A stretch of DNA of 64,000 nucleotides. Origin: Arthrobacter sp. Soil763 (GTDB taxonomy: Bacteria > Actinomycetota > Actinomycetes > Actinomycetales > Micrococcaceae). This document shows positions 24,016 to 30,983 of the stretch, piece by piece (positions within the stretch are counted from its first letter, which is position 1; each line of letters begins with the position of its first letter). Made by a program: the position numbers and the translations under genes. A model generated the notes under the pieces. It was not told the DNA's origin and did not search any database. It saw only the letters and a program-made list of their open reading frames with translations. Location: the NCBI RefSeq assembly GCF_001428365.1, contig NZ_LMSH01000003.1:166892-230891 (forward strand), read 5' to 3'.

Positions 24016-25925
24016 AGCTCGGGCACGGCCTCGGCGGCGACGGCGGTCGCCTCGGCGAACTGCGTCCGGTACAGCTGCGCGTAGCGGCCCTCGGCGGCGA
24101 GCAGCTCGGTGTGGGTCCCGCGCTCGACGATGTTCCCGCCCTCAACCACCAGGATGGCGTCGGCCGCCCGGACCGTGGAGAGCCGGTGCGCGATGACCAC
24201 GGCGGTCCGGCCTTCCAGGGCGGCTCCCAGCGCCTCCTGCACGGCGGCTTCATTGGTCGAATCCAGGGCGGCCGTGGCCTCGTCCAGGATCACGATGCGC
24301 GGCTGGGCGATCAGCAGCCGGGCAATGGTCAGCCGCTGCCGTTCGCCGCCGGAAAGCCGGTAACCGCGCTCCCCCACGATGGTGTCCAGACCGTCCGGCA
24401 GGGAGCGGATCATGTCCTCGAGCCGGGCCTGGCGCAGCACCTCCCACATCAGTTCCTCGCTCGCGTCGGGGCGCGCCAGGCGCAGGTTCGCGGCGATGCT
24501 CTCGTGGAAGAGGTGGCCGTCCTGGGTCACCATCCCCAGGGTCTCGCGCATCGAATCGAAGGTGAGGTCGCGGACGTCCACGCCGGTACCTGTCCCGGCA
24601 CCTCCGAAGCGGACCGCGCCGGAATCGACGTCGTACAGCCGGGACAGCAACTGGGCGATGGTGGACTTGCCGGCGCCGGAGGACCCCACCAGGGCCACGG
24701 TCTGGCCGGGTTCAACCCGGAAGCTGATCCCGTGCAGCACTTCCTCGCCGCCCCGGGTATCCAGGGTGGAGACGTCCTCGAGGGAGGCCAGGGAAACCTT
24801 CTCGGCCGAGGGGTAGGAGAACCGCACGTTGTCGAATTCCACGGACAGCGGCCCGCGCGGGGATTCCACGGCGTCCGGCTTCTGCTGGATCAGCGGCTTG
24901 AGGTCCAGGATCTCGAAGACCCGCTCGAAGCTGACCAACGCGCTCATGATCTCCACCCGGGCGCTGGAGAGCGCGGTGAGCGGGGCGTAGAGGCGGGTGA
25001 GCAGCAGGGCCAGCACGACGACGTCGCCGGCGGCGAGCTGCCCGCCGAGCGCCAGCCAGCCGCCCAGGCCGTACACCAGGGCCAGGGCCAGGGCCGAGAC
25101 GAGGGTCAGGGCGGTGACGAAAGTGAACTGGAGCATCGCGGTGCGGACGCCGATGTCCCGCACCCGGCCGGCGCGCACGGCGAATTCATGGGATTCCTCG
25201 TCCGGACGGCCGAAGAGCTTCACCAGCGTGGCCCCGGGCGCGGAGAAGCGCTCGGTCATCTGGGTGCCCATGGTTGCGTTGTGCTCGGCCGCCTCGCGCC
25301 GCAGCTCAGCCAGCCGGGAGCCCATCCGCCGGGCCGGAATGAGGAAGATCGGCAGCAGAATCATGGCCAGCACGGTCACCAGCCACGACTTGTTCAGCAT
25401 CACCACGAGGGTGAGGGCCAGTGCAACAACGTTGCTGACGACGCCGGAGAGGGTTCCGGCGAACGCGGACTGGGCGCCGATGACATCATTGTTCAGCCGG
25501 CTCACCAGCGCGCCGGTGCGGGTCCGGGTGAAGAACGCGATCGGCATCTTCTGCACGTGGTCGAAGACCTTGGTGCGCAGGTCCAGGATCACGCCTTCGC
25601 CGATCGTCGAGGACAGCCAGCGCGTCACCAGGCCGAGCCCGGCCTCGGCGACGGCCACCATCGCGATCAGGACCGCCAGCCAGATGACCGTCCCGGCGTC
25701 CGTTTTGGCGATGATCGCGTCGACCACCTGGCCGGCGAGCACCGGCGTGGCGACCGCGAGGACCGCCATCACGATGGAGAGCAGCACGAAGGCGATCAGC
25801 CGGTTGCGGTGTGGACGGGCGAAGCCGAAGACACGCTTGACCAAGGCCTTCGAGAAGGTCCTGGAGCCGTCGGCGCCGCGGGTGATGTTGTAAAGGGAGC
25901 TCCAGGCCACCCGGTCCATGCTCAT
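24012..25925 (-). CDS. ABC exporter, fused permease and ATPase
   Basis: A 637-residue half-transporter. A six-helix type-1 exporter membrane domain (about 35-330) is followed by a nucleotide-binding domain with Walker A GSSGAGKST, Q-loop VTQDGHLF, signature LSGGERQR and Walker B RIVILDEATAALD plus the switch His (VIAHRLST). It probably works as a homodimer exporting lipid, peptide or drug. The start at 25925 overlaps the ABC-F stop (ATGA), so the two are translated together. That coupling and the leader upstream suggest a role in resistance to a translation-targeting compound. Substrate unknown. Confidence 0.9.
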   Translation of the reverse strand: MSMDRVAWSSLYNITRGADGSRTFSKALVKRVFGFARPHRNRLIAFVLLSIVMAVLAVATPVLAGQVVDAIIAKTDAGTVIWLAVLIAMVAVAEAGLGLVTRWLSSTIGEGVILDLRTKVFDHVQKMPIAFFTRTRTGALVSRLNNDVIGAQSAFAGTLSGVVSNVVALALTLVVMLNKSWLVTVLAMILLPIFLIPARRMGSRLAELRREAAEHNATMGTQMTERFSAPGATLVKLFGRPDEESHEFAVRAGRVRDIGVRTAMLQFTFVTALTLVSALALALVYGLGGWLALGGQLAAGDVVVLALLLTRLYAPLTALSSARVEIMSALVSFERVFEILDLKPLIQQKPDAVESPRGPLSVEFDNVRFSYPSAEKVSLASLEDVSTLDTRGGEEVLHGISFRVEPGQTVALVGSSGAGKSTIAQLLSRLYDVDSGAVRFGGAGTGTGVDVRDLTFDSMRETLGMVTQDGHLFHESIAANLRLARPDASEELMWEVLRQARLEDMIRSLPDGLDTIVGERGYRLSGGERQRLTIARLLIAQPRIVILDEATAALDSTNEAAVQEALGAALEGRTAVVIAHRLSTVRAADAILVVEGGNIVERGTHTELLAAEGRYAQLYRTQFAEATAVAAEAVPEL

Positions 25926-27592
25926 TTGTCGGTGCCTTTCGGGCCGGTGGTGACCAGCTGTTCGGTGACGGCGCCGTCGGCGACGTGCCAGCGCGCGTCG
26001 AGGCGCACGTTTTCCAGCAGCCGGCGGTCGTGCGTGACCAGCAGCAGGGCGCCGTCGTAACTTTCGAGGGCTTCCTCGAGTTGTTCGATCGCGGGAAGGT
26101 CCAGGTGGTTGGTCGGTTCGTCCAGGACCAGCAGGTTCACGCCGCGGGCCTGCAGCAGCGCCAGCGCGGCGCGGGTCCGTTCGCCCGGCGACAGCGAGTC
26201 GACGGTCCGGGAGGTGTGGTCGGCCTTGAGGCCGAATTTGGCCAGCAGGGTCCGCACCTCCGCCGGGGTGTAGTCCGGAAGCACGGCCTCGACGGCGTCG
26301 GCCAGTTTGAGGTGGCCGGCCAGCAGCCCCCGGGCCTGGTCGATTTCGCCGACCGCCACGGAGGCGCCCATGGACGCGTCACCGGCGTCGGGCGTCCGCA
26401 CCCCCAGCAGCAGGCGCAGCAGGGTGGACTTGCCGGCGCCGTTGGGCCCGGTGATCCCGATCCGCTCCCCCGCATTGAGCTGCAGGTTCACCGGCCCCAG
26501 GGTGAAGTCCCCCTGATGCACGACGGCGTCGCGCAGGGTCGCGACGACGGCGCTGGAGCGCGGTGCCGCCCCGATGCTGAACTGCAGCTGCCATTCCTTG
26601 CGCGGCTCTTCGACTTCCTCGAGCCGGGCGATCCGCGACTCCATCTGCCGGACCTTCTGGCCCTGCTTTTCGGAGGACTCGGTGTTCGCGGCCCGGCGGA
26701 TCTTGTCGTTGTCGGGGCTCTTCTTCATGGCGTTGCGCACGCCCTGGGAGCTCCACTCGCGCTGGGTGCGGGCACGGGCGACGAGGTCGGCCTTGGTGGA
26801 GGCGAACTCCTCGTACCGTTCCCGCGCATGCCGGCGGGCCACGGCGCGTTCCTCAAGGTAGGCGTCGTAGCCGCCGTCGTAAACGGCGACGGCGTTCTGG
26901 GCGAGGTCCAGTTCCACCACGGTGGTCACGCAGCGGGCCAGGAACTCCCGGTCGTGGGAGACCAGGACGGCGCCGCCGCGCAGGCCGCGGACGAACGCTT
27001 CGAGCTTGGCCAGGCCGTTCAGGTCCAGGTCGTTGGTGGGCTCGTCCAGGAGCACGACGTCGAAGCGGCTCAGCAGCAGCGCGGCGAGCGCCACCCGGGC
27101 GGCCTGGCCGCCGGAGAGCCCGGTCATCGCGGCGTCCGGTCCCACTTCAAGCCCCAGGTCCGCGAGCACGGCCGGGATCCGGTCCTCCAGGTCCGCGGCG
27201 CCGGAGGCCATCCAGCGGTCAAAGGCCACCGAGTAGGCGTCGTCGGAGCCGGGCGCGCCGGTGGCGAGCGCCTCCGCCGTGGCTTCCATCTCCGCCGTCG
27301 CCTGTCCGCAGCCGGTGCGCCGGGCGATGTAGCCGGCGATTGTCTCGCCCTCGATCCGCTCGTGCTCCTGCGGCAGCCAGCCCACGAAGGCATCCGCCGG
27401 GGCCAGGCTGACGGTGCCCTCCTGCGGCTGGTCGACGCCGGCCAGCAGGCGCAGCAGCGTGGACTTGCCGGCGCCGTTGGCACCGACGACGCCGACGACG
27501 TCGCCGGGGGCGACGGTGAGCGAGAGTTTGGAGAAGAGCGTGCGGTGGTCGTGACCACCGGAGAGATCCTTGGCAACAAGGGTTGCAGTCAT
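25922..27592 (-). CDS. ABC-F family ATPase (ribosome-acting)
   Basis: A 556-residue soluble protein with two ABC ATPase domains and no membrane segments. Domain 1 has GANGAGKST and LSGGQAARV with LLDEPTNDLD; an inter-domain linker (~265-345, rich in Arg/Lys/Glu) follows; domain 2 has GPNGAGKST, LSPGERTRA and LLVLDEPTNHLD. ABC-F proteins bind the ribosomal E site and rescue stalled or antibiotic-blocked ribosomes; some confer resistance. The ATG at 27592 follows GAGAGG and overlaps the stop of a short upstream frame (TAATG). The coupled exporter and attenuator-like leader favour an antibiotic-response role; which drug is unknown. Confidence 0.9.
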   Translation of the reverse strand: MTATLVAKDLSGGHDHRTLFSKLSLTVAPGDVVGVVGANGAGKSTLLRLLAGVDQPQEGTVSLAPADAFVGWLPQEHERIEGETIAGYIARRTGCGQATAEMEATAEALATGAPGSDDAYSVAFDRWMASGAADLEDRIPAVLADLGLEVGPDAAMTGLSGGQAARVALAALLLSRFDVVLLDEPTNDLDLNGLAKLEAFVRGLRGGAVLVSHDREFLARCVTTVVELDLAQNAVAVYDGGYDAYLEERAVARRHARERYEEFASTKADLVARARTQREWSSQGVRNAMKKSPDNDKIRRAANTESSEKQGQKVRQMESRIARLEEVEEPRKEWQLQFSIGAAPRSSAVVATLRDAVVHQGDFTLGPVNLQLNAGERIGITGPNGAGKSTLLRLLLGVRTPDAGDASMGASVAVGEIDQARGLLAGHLKLADAVEAVLPDYTPAEVRTLLAKFGLKADHTSRTVDSLSPGERTRAALALLQARGVNLLVLDEPTNHLDLPAIEQLEEALESYDGALLLVTHDRRLLENVRLDARWHVADGAVTEQLVTTGPKGTDK

Positions 27593-27604
27593 TAGTCCAT
27601 CCTC

Positions 27605-27724
27605 TCACCGTGGCCCAAAACGGCGGCCCGCGGACAAGGGCCGGATTCCGCCGGGATTCCGCCGGGCATAGAAGAACCCGCCGGTCCGGACTTGGGGGGT
27701 GTACGGACCAGCGGGTTCGAGCAT
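27605..27724 (-). CDS. Candidate leader peptide (39 aa) upstream of the ABC-F gene
   Basis: A 39-codon frame from ATG 27724 to TGA 27607-27605 runs through the whole terminator-like hairpin and stops 12 bases before the ABC-F start, next to its ribosome site. It includes GGFFYARR at the end of the stem. The ATG sits very close to the predicted transcript start (possibly leaderless), so its use is uncertain. A second frame (ATG 27669 to TAA 27594-27592) overlaps the ABC-F ATG and is an alternative. Confidence 0.35.
   Translation of the reverse strand: MLEPAGPYTPQVRTGGFFYARRNPGGIRPLSAGRRFGPR
27674..27718 (-). terminator. Attenuator-like hairpin in the ABC-F leader
   Basis: Arms 27704-27718 and 27674-27688 pair at 14 of 15 positions around a 15-base loop. 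On the minus strand the stem is followed by TTCTAT, giving a U-rich tail, whereas the plus-strand side is not U-rich and no plus gene ends here. It lies between a promoter (TTTACC at 27755-27750, 17 bases, TATGCT at 27732-27727) and ABC-F, so it probably terminates transcription conditionally. Confidence 0.55.
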
Positions 27725-27834
27725 CTAGCATAGTTGAAGAAGGCGGGCAGGTAAAATCGGAAGTCCTCCCCTGCTTGTCCCCGTGATGCCCGATGTTTTG
27801 TACCCGCTGTTCAACCAGGCAGGAAGCTCCCTAG

Positions 27835-28554
27835 ATGCCCTTACCCGCCAAGGCGTTCCAGCACTGGCTCCACAGTGTCGCGCCGGCGACGAGCACCGCC
27901 GATATCTGCCGGATAGCCGGCATCAAACGCACCACCCTGGCGCAGCAACTCGTGCGCGGCAAGGTGGCGGAGGCCACCCTGGTGAGCATCAGCCGGGCGC
28001 TGGGCCTGAACCCGGTGGACGGCCTGGCCGGCTTCGAGAGCTATGCGGGTCTGCGGGACACTTCCCGGCCGCCCACGCAGGCGGAGCTGGTCAGCCAGAT
28101 CGCCACGACGGACCTGCTGCGGGCCGTTATCGCGCGTACCGGCGGAGGCGAGGCCACGGCCACGCTGAGCCCCGCCCCGCACGCCACCTCGGTGCGCAAC
28201 TGGGTGGACGCGATCGACGACGGCGACGTCCGGCACCGGGTCTCGGCAGCCACCGGGATCGCACGGCAGAATTTTTCCGCCCAGCTGACGGCCAACCGGC
28301 TGGCCCCGGAACTGGCCGTCGCCACGTCCCGCGCCGCGGGAGTGGGCCTGGCCGGCGGACTCGTTGCCACCGGCCTGATCACCGAGGCGGAGGCAGGGTG
28401 GGCCCCGGGCGCCCGGCAGGCCGCCCTCGAGGCGCTCTCCGACGGTGAGCTCGCCACCCTCGCCGGGGATCGGCTCCAGGCGCTTGGAAAGACCCTGCGC
28501 CGCCAGGAGCAGGAACAGGCACAGACCGAGAAGATCTGGGAGAACCTCGGATGA
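27835..28554 (+). CDS. HTH protein heading a membrane-protein operon
   Basis: A 239-residue cytoplasmic protein with two HTH-like segments. One is at ~20-60 (STADICRIAGIKRTTLAQQL, then VAEATLVSISRALGLNPVDGL, an XRE/Cro-like pattern). A second, similar one is at ~125-175 (HRVSAATGIARQNFSAQL ... LAPELAVATSRAAGVGL). The C-terminus is a charged Gln/Glu helix. ATG 27835 follows GGAAG eight bases upstream. Its stop overlaps the next gene's ATG (ATGA), and three paralogous membrane genes follow, all coupled. It is presumably the local regulator, perhaps controlled by the membrane proteins; no family name can be given with confidence. Confidence 0.7.
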   Translation: MPLPAKAFQHWLHSVAPATSTADICRIAGIKRTTLAQQLVRGKVAEATLVSISRALGLNPVDGLAGFESYAGLRDTSRPPTQAELVSQIATTDLLRAVIARTGGGEATATLSPAPHATSVRNWVDAIDDGDVRHRVSAATGIARQNFSAQLTANRLAPELAVATSRAAGVGLAGGLVATGLITEAEAGWAPGARQAALEALSDGELATLAGDRLQALGKTLRRQEQEQAQTEKIWENLG

Positions 28555-29291
28555 TCGTCACGGTACTGCAATGGGGCACGCTCGCGGTCTGCGCCCTGGT
28601 GGCCCTGGCCAGGATCCCCAGCGCCCGGCGGGGCGAGAACCGGCCGGTCTTCTACATCCTGCTGCTGCTGATGGTGGCCATCCTGCTGAGCATCGAGGAA
28701 CCGTACCAGGTCATCGACCGCTTCCTGGGCGGCATCAACCTGGCCAATGTCGTGCTCCGCTTCGTGGTTTTTGCGGCCGTGTTCTTCCTGGGGCTGCAGA
28801 TTGCCAAGGGATTCGGGGCCGAGGACGCCCGCCGCTTCCTCACCGGCAAGGTGGGCATCGGTGTGGCGGTGCTGTCTTCGGCGGTGGTCATCGGCCTCTT
28901 CCTGATGATGGACACGGCCGGATCATCGGCCGGCCTGGTCGACGTCGCGGCCAAGAGCGCGCGCAACCGCGCGCTGGTCGAGTACTACGGTGCGGCGGGC
29001 CGGCTTTACCCGGCGTTCGTGCTGCTCGCCCTCCTGCCCGCGATGGTGCGGACGGTCCGCAGCCGGCTCCCGCTGATCATCCGCGGCAGCGCCGTCTCGA
29101 TGGCCGTCGGGTCGGCGGCCACAGCGCTGAGCCTGGGGTTCCCGCTGATCCCGCCGGGGTTCGGCTGCTGGCGGTTTGTCATCAATTACACCGGCATCCT
29201 TTGCCTGGTGCTGGGGCTGGTCCTGATCTGGGCGGGGCGGCTCGCGGCACGGCGCCTCCCGCGGCCCCCGGCGGGCGGTGCAGTGCCGTGA
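28551..29291 (+). CDS. Membrane protein, first of three tandem paralogs
   Basis: A 246-residue integral membrane protein with about seven hydrophobic segments. Hallmarks shared with the next two genes: an N-terminal LQWGTLAVC helix, RRGENRPVF, ILLSIEEPYQVIDRFLGG followed by N-xx-N-x-x-LRF, a D-T-AGSSAGL loop and an AAGRLYPAFV segment before a helix. The short C-terminus is Arg/Pro-rich. It starts by ATGA overlap with the HTH gene. There is loose resemblance to MAB_1171c-type (DUF6545) membrane proteins in the drug-exporter-like central helices, but I would not name it. Function unknown. Confidence 0.7.
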   Translation: MIVTVLQWGTLAVCALVALARIPSARRGENRPVFYILLLLMVAILLSIEEPYQVIDRFLGGINLANVVLRFVVFAAVFFLGLQIAKGFGAEDARRFLTGKVGIGVAVLSSAVVIGLFLMMDTAGSSAGLVDVAAKSARNRALVEYYGAAGRLYPAFVLLALLPAMVRTVRSRLPLIIRGSAVSMAVGSAATALSLGFPLIPPGFGCWRFVINYTGILCLVLGLVLIWAGRLAARRLPRPPAGGAVP

Positions 29292-30085
29292 CCGAGATCC
29301 TGCAGTGGGCGGCCCTGGTGGTCTGCGGGGGCGTTGCCCTCGGCCGCCTCCCGGATGCCGCCCGGGGACGCAACCGCTCCATTTTCGGCGCGTTCCTGCT
29401 GGCGGCCTTCGCCATCCTGCTGAGCATCGACGGCCCCTACCTGGCCGTCGACGCCTGGCTGGGCGGCGAAAACTACGCAAACCTGATCCTGCGGTTCTTC
29501 GTCTACGGGGCGGTAGTGCTGGTCGGCTACCGCACGGCCCGGGCCTTCGACGACCGCAGGGCCGTGCGCCGCATCGCCGGACCGGCCGGGCTTGCCGTTC
29601 TCGGCGCTGTGGCCGCAGCCACCACGGTGTTCTTCCTGCTCGCCGACACTTCCGGCTCCGCCACCGGCCTGGGCGAACTGCCGCTGCGGAGTCCCTCGAA
29701 CGCCCAGCTGATCGGACTCTACGCGACGGCAGGCAGGGCTTACCCCGCCTTTGTGGCCGCCTGCCTGCTCCCGTCCACGGTGCGGGCGACGCGCAGCCGG
29801 CTGCCGGCCGCGGTCCGCGCCGGCGCCCTGCTCTTGTCCGTGGGCTGCGCCGCCTTGGTGGCCGCAGCCCTGTACCCGCTGCTGCGGGCCAACGTGACCG
29901 GCGCACAGGCAACCATCAACTTCACCGCCGTCCTGGGTATGAGCCTGGGACTGGCGACCATTTGGCTGGCCGGCCGCGCCGCCGCCCGCTCATCCGCCCG
30001 GCCGCGGGGAACCGCGGAGCCGGGGCCCGAAGAGCCGGGCCCCGAAGAATCGGGCCGCGGGGCGCCGAAAGCGCCCCATGCTTGA
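29288..30085 (+). CDS. Membrane protein, second of three tandem paralogs
   Basis: A 265-residue membrane protein with about seven helices. It starts at GTG 29288, which overlaps the preceding stop (GTGA). It repeats the paralog hallmarks: LQWAALVVC, ARGRNRSIF, ILLSIDGPYLAVDAWLGG, N-x-xN-LILRF, the DTSGSATGL loop and TAGRAYPAFV. It differs in a 35-residue hydrophilic, Glu/Pro-rich C-terminal tail containing a short GPEE repeat. The tandem duplication with retained coupling suggests a hetero-oligomeric membrane complex; this is inference. Confidence 0.7.
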   Translation: MTEILQWAALVVCGGVALGRLPDAARGRNRSIFGAFLLAAFAILLSIDGPYLAVDAWLGGENYANLILRFFVYGAVVLVGYRTARAFDDRRAVRRIAGPAGLAVLGAVAAATTVFFLLADTSGSATGLGELPLRSPSNAQLIGLYATAGRAYPAFVAACLLPSTVRATRSRLPAAVRAGALLLSVGCAALVAAALYPLLRANVTGAQATINFTAVLGMSLGLATIWLAGRAAARSSARPRGTAEPGPEEPGPEESGRGAPKAPHA

Positions 30086-30776
30086 GTGGGGAACCCTCCT
30101 GGTCTGCGGCGTCGCCCTACTGGTCCGGGCACCGGACGCCCTCCGCGGACACAACCGCTCAGTGTTCGGGATCCTGCTGCTCGCGACGCTCTGCAGCGTG
30201 CTCAGCATTCCCGGCCCCTACCTGGCGATCGACCAGGCCCTCGGCAGCCGGAACCTGACGAATCTGATCCTGCGCTACATCGTCTTCGGGATGGTCTTCC
30301 TGGTGGGCCTGAGGCTCACCACGGCACTCGGCGACGGCGGCGCCCGGCGCCTGCTCACCGGACGTCCGGGCTGGTGGGGCCTGGCTGCGGCCTGCGCCGC
30401 GGTGGGGTTGACCTTCTGGCTGATGGACACCCACGGCTCCTCGGTGGGGCTGAAGGAGACTGCGGACACCGCCCGGAACGCCGTCCTGGGCCCCTTTTAC
30501 GCCGCCGCCGGCCGCAGCTACCCGGCCTTTGTCTCGGCGCTGCTGCTGCCGGCGCTGCTGGCAACCGTCAGGGCCGCGTTGCCGCGGCTGGTGCGGGCCG
30601 GCGCCGCCGTCACCCTGGCCGGAGGCGTGGCCGCGATCCTTTCGGTTCCGGCGTCGTTTGCTCCGGACAGCTGGGAACCGGCGCAACTCCTGGTCAACTT
30701 CGCGGCGGTGCTCGGTTACGTGACGGGTCTGTTCGTTTTCTGGATTTCCGCCAAGCGCGGCCAACTCCGCAGATAA
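30078..30776 (+). CDS. Membrane protein, third of three tandem paralogs
   Basis: A 232-residue membrane protein, ATG at 30078, overlapping the preceding gene by eight bases. The same blocks recur: LEWGTLLVC, LRGHNRSVF, VLSIPGPYLAIDQALG, N-LTNLILRY, the DTHGSSVGL loop (with His) and AAGRSYPAFV. It ends with a basic tail (KRGQLRR). It is the last gene of the operon; a candidate small-RNA unit with a strong hairpin follows. The three paralogs are diverged enough to suggest distinct roles rather than recent amplification. Confidence 0.7.
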   Translation: MLEWGTLLVCGVALLVRAPDALRGHNRSVFGILLLATLCSVLSIPGPYLAIDQALGSRNLTNLILRYIVFGMVFLVGLRLTTALGDGGARRLLTGRPGWWGLAAACAAVGLTFWLMDTHGSSVGLKETADTARNAVLGPFYAAAGRSYPAFVSALLLPALLATVRAALPRLVRAGAAVTLAGGVAAILSVPASFAPDSWEPAQLLVNFAAVLGYVTGLFVFWISAKRGQLRR

Positions 30777-30813
30777 CGCTCCTGCAACGTTCCGTAAAAT
30801 ATCAGCTTTGGCG

Positions 30814-30842
30814 TTCACAAAATCATTAGAGCGTGGCACAAT
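30814..30842 (+). promoter_or_regulatory. Promoter of the candidate small RNA
   Basis: TTCACA (30814-30819, five of six to consensus) and CACAAT (30837-30842, four of six) are spaced 17 bases. A transcript would start near 30849, inside a gene-free stretch, and run into the hairpins described next. Confidence 0.5.
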
Positions 30843-30848
30843 CATGAA

Positions 30849-30975
30849 TGTGTGAAAACGCAGGCCGGTTTCGTGAATGGGGATTCAGTCTTACGAACCG
30901 GGCTTGTGTCCAAGCGCCATTGGGGGGATGAGTGGTAGCGGTCCGACAGGACCGCTCCCACTCAGCCTGTTTAAG
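30849..30975 (+). ncRNA. Candidate structured small RNA, three hairpins
   Basis: Downstream of a good promoter and without coding capacity, three hairpins follow in series. Stem 1 is CCGGTTTCGT/ACGAACCGG (30865-30901) with a loop containing GGGG. Stem 2 is GCTTG/CAAGC (about 30903-30915). Stem 3 is a 14-bp stem with a GACA loop (30930-30963) that would also terminate transcription of this and the convergent mannosidase gene. A run of six G is unpaired between stems 2 and 3. Strand choice rests on the promoter; on the opposite strand the same loops are C-rich. Confidence 0.4.
30930..30963. terminator. Hairpin between the membrane operon/sRNA and the convergent mannosidase
   Basis: AGCGGTCC (30937-30944) and GGACCGCT (30949-30956) pair perfectly around GACA; outer GAGTGG/CCACTC extends the stem to about 14 bp with one mismatch. 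It is symmetrical enough to stop transcription from both sides; the mannosidase stop is at 30984. Confidence 0.7.
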
Positions 30976-30983
30976 CCCACATT

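Noticed and set aside
30841..30975. Actinobacterial 6C small RNA on the minus strand
   Set aside because: C-rich loops appear on that strand, but no minus-strand promoter was seen and I cannot confirm the family structure; kept as an unassigned plus-strand candidate.
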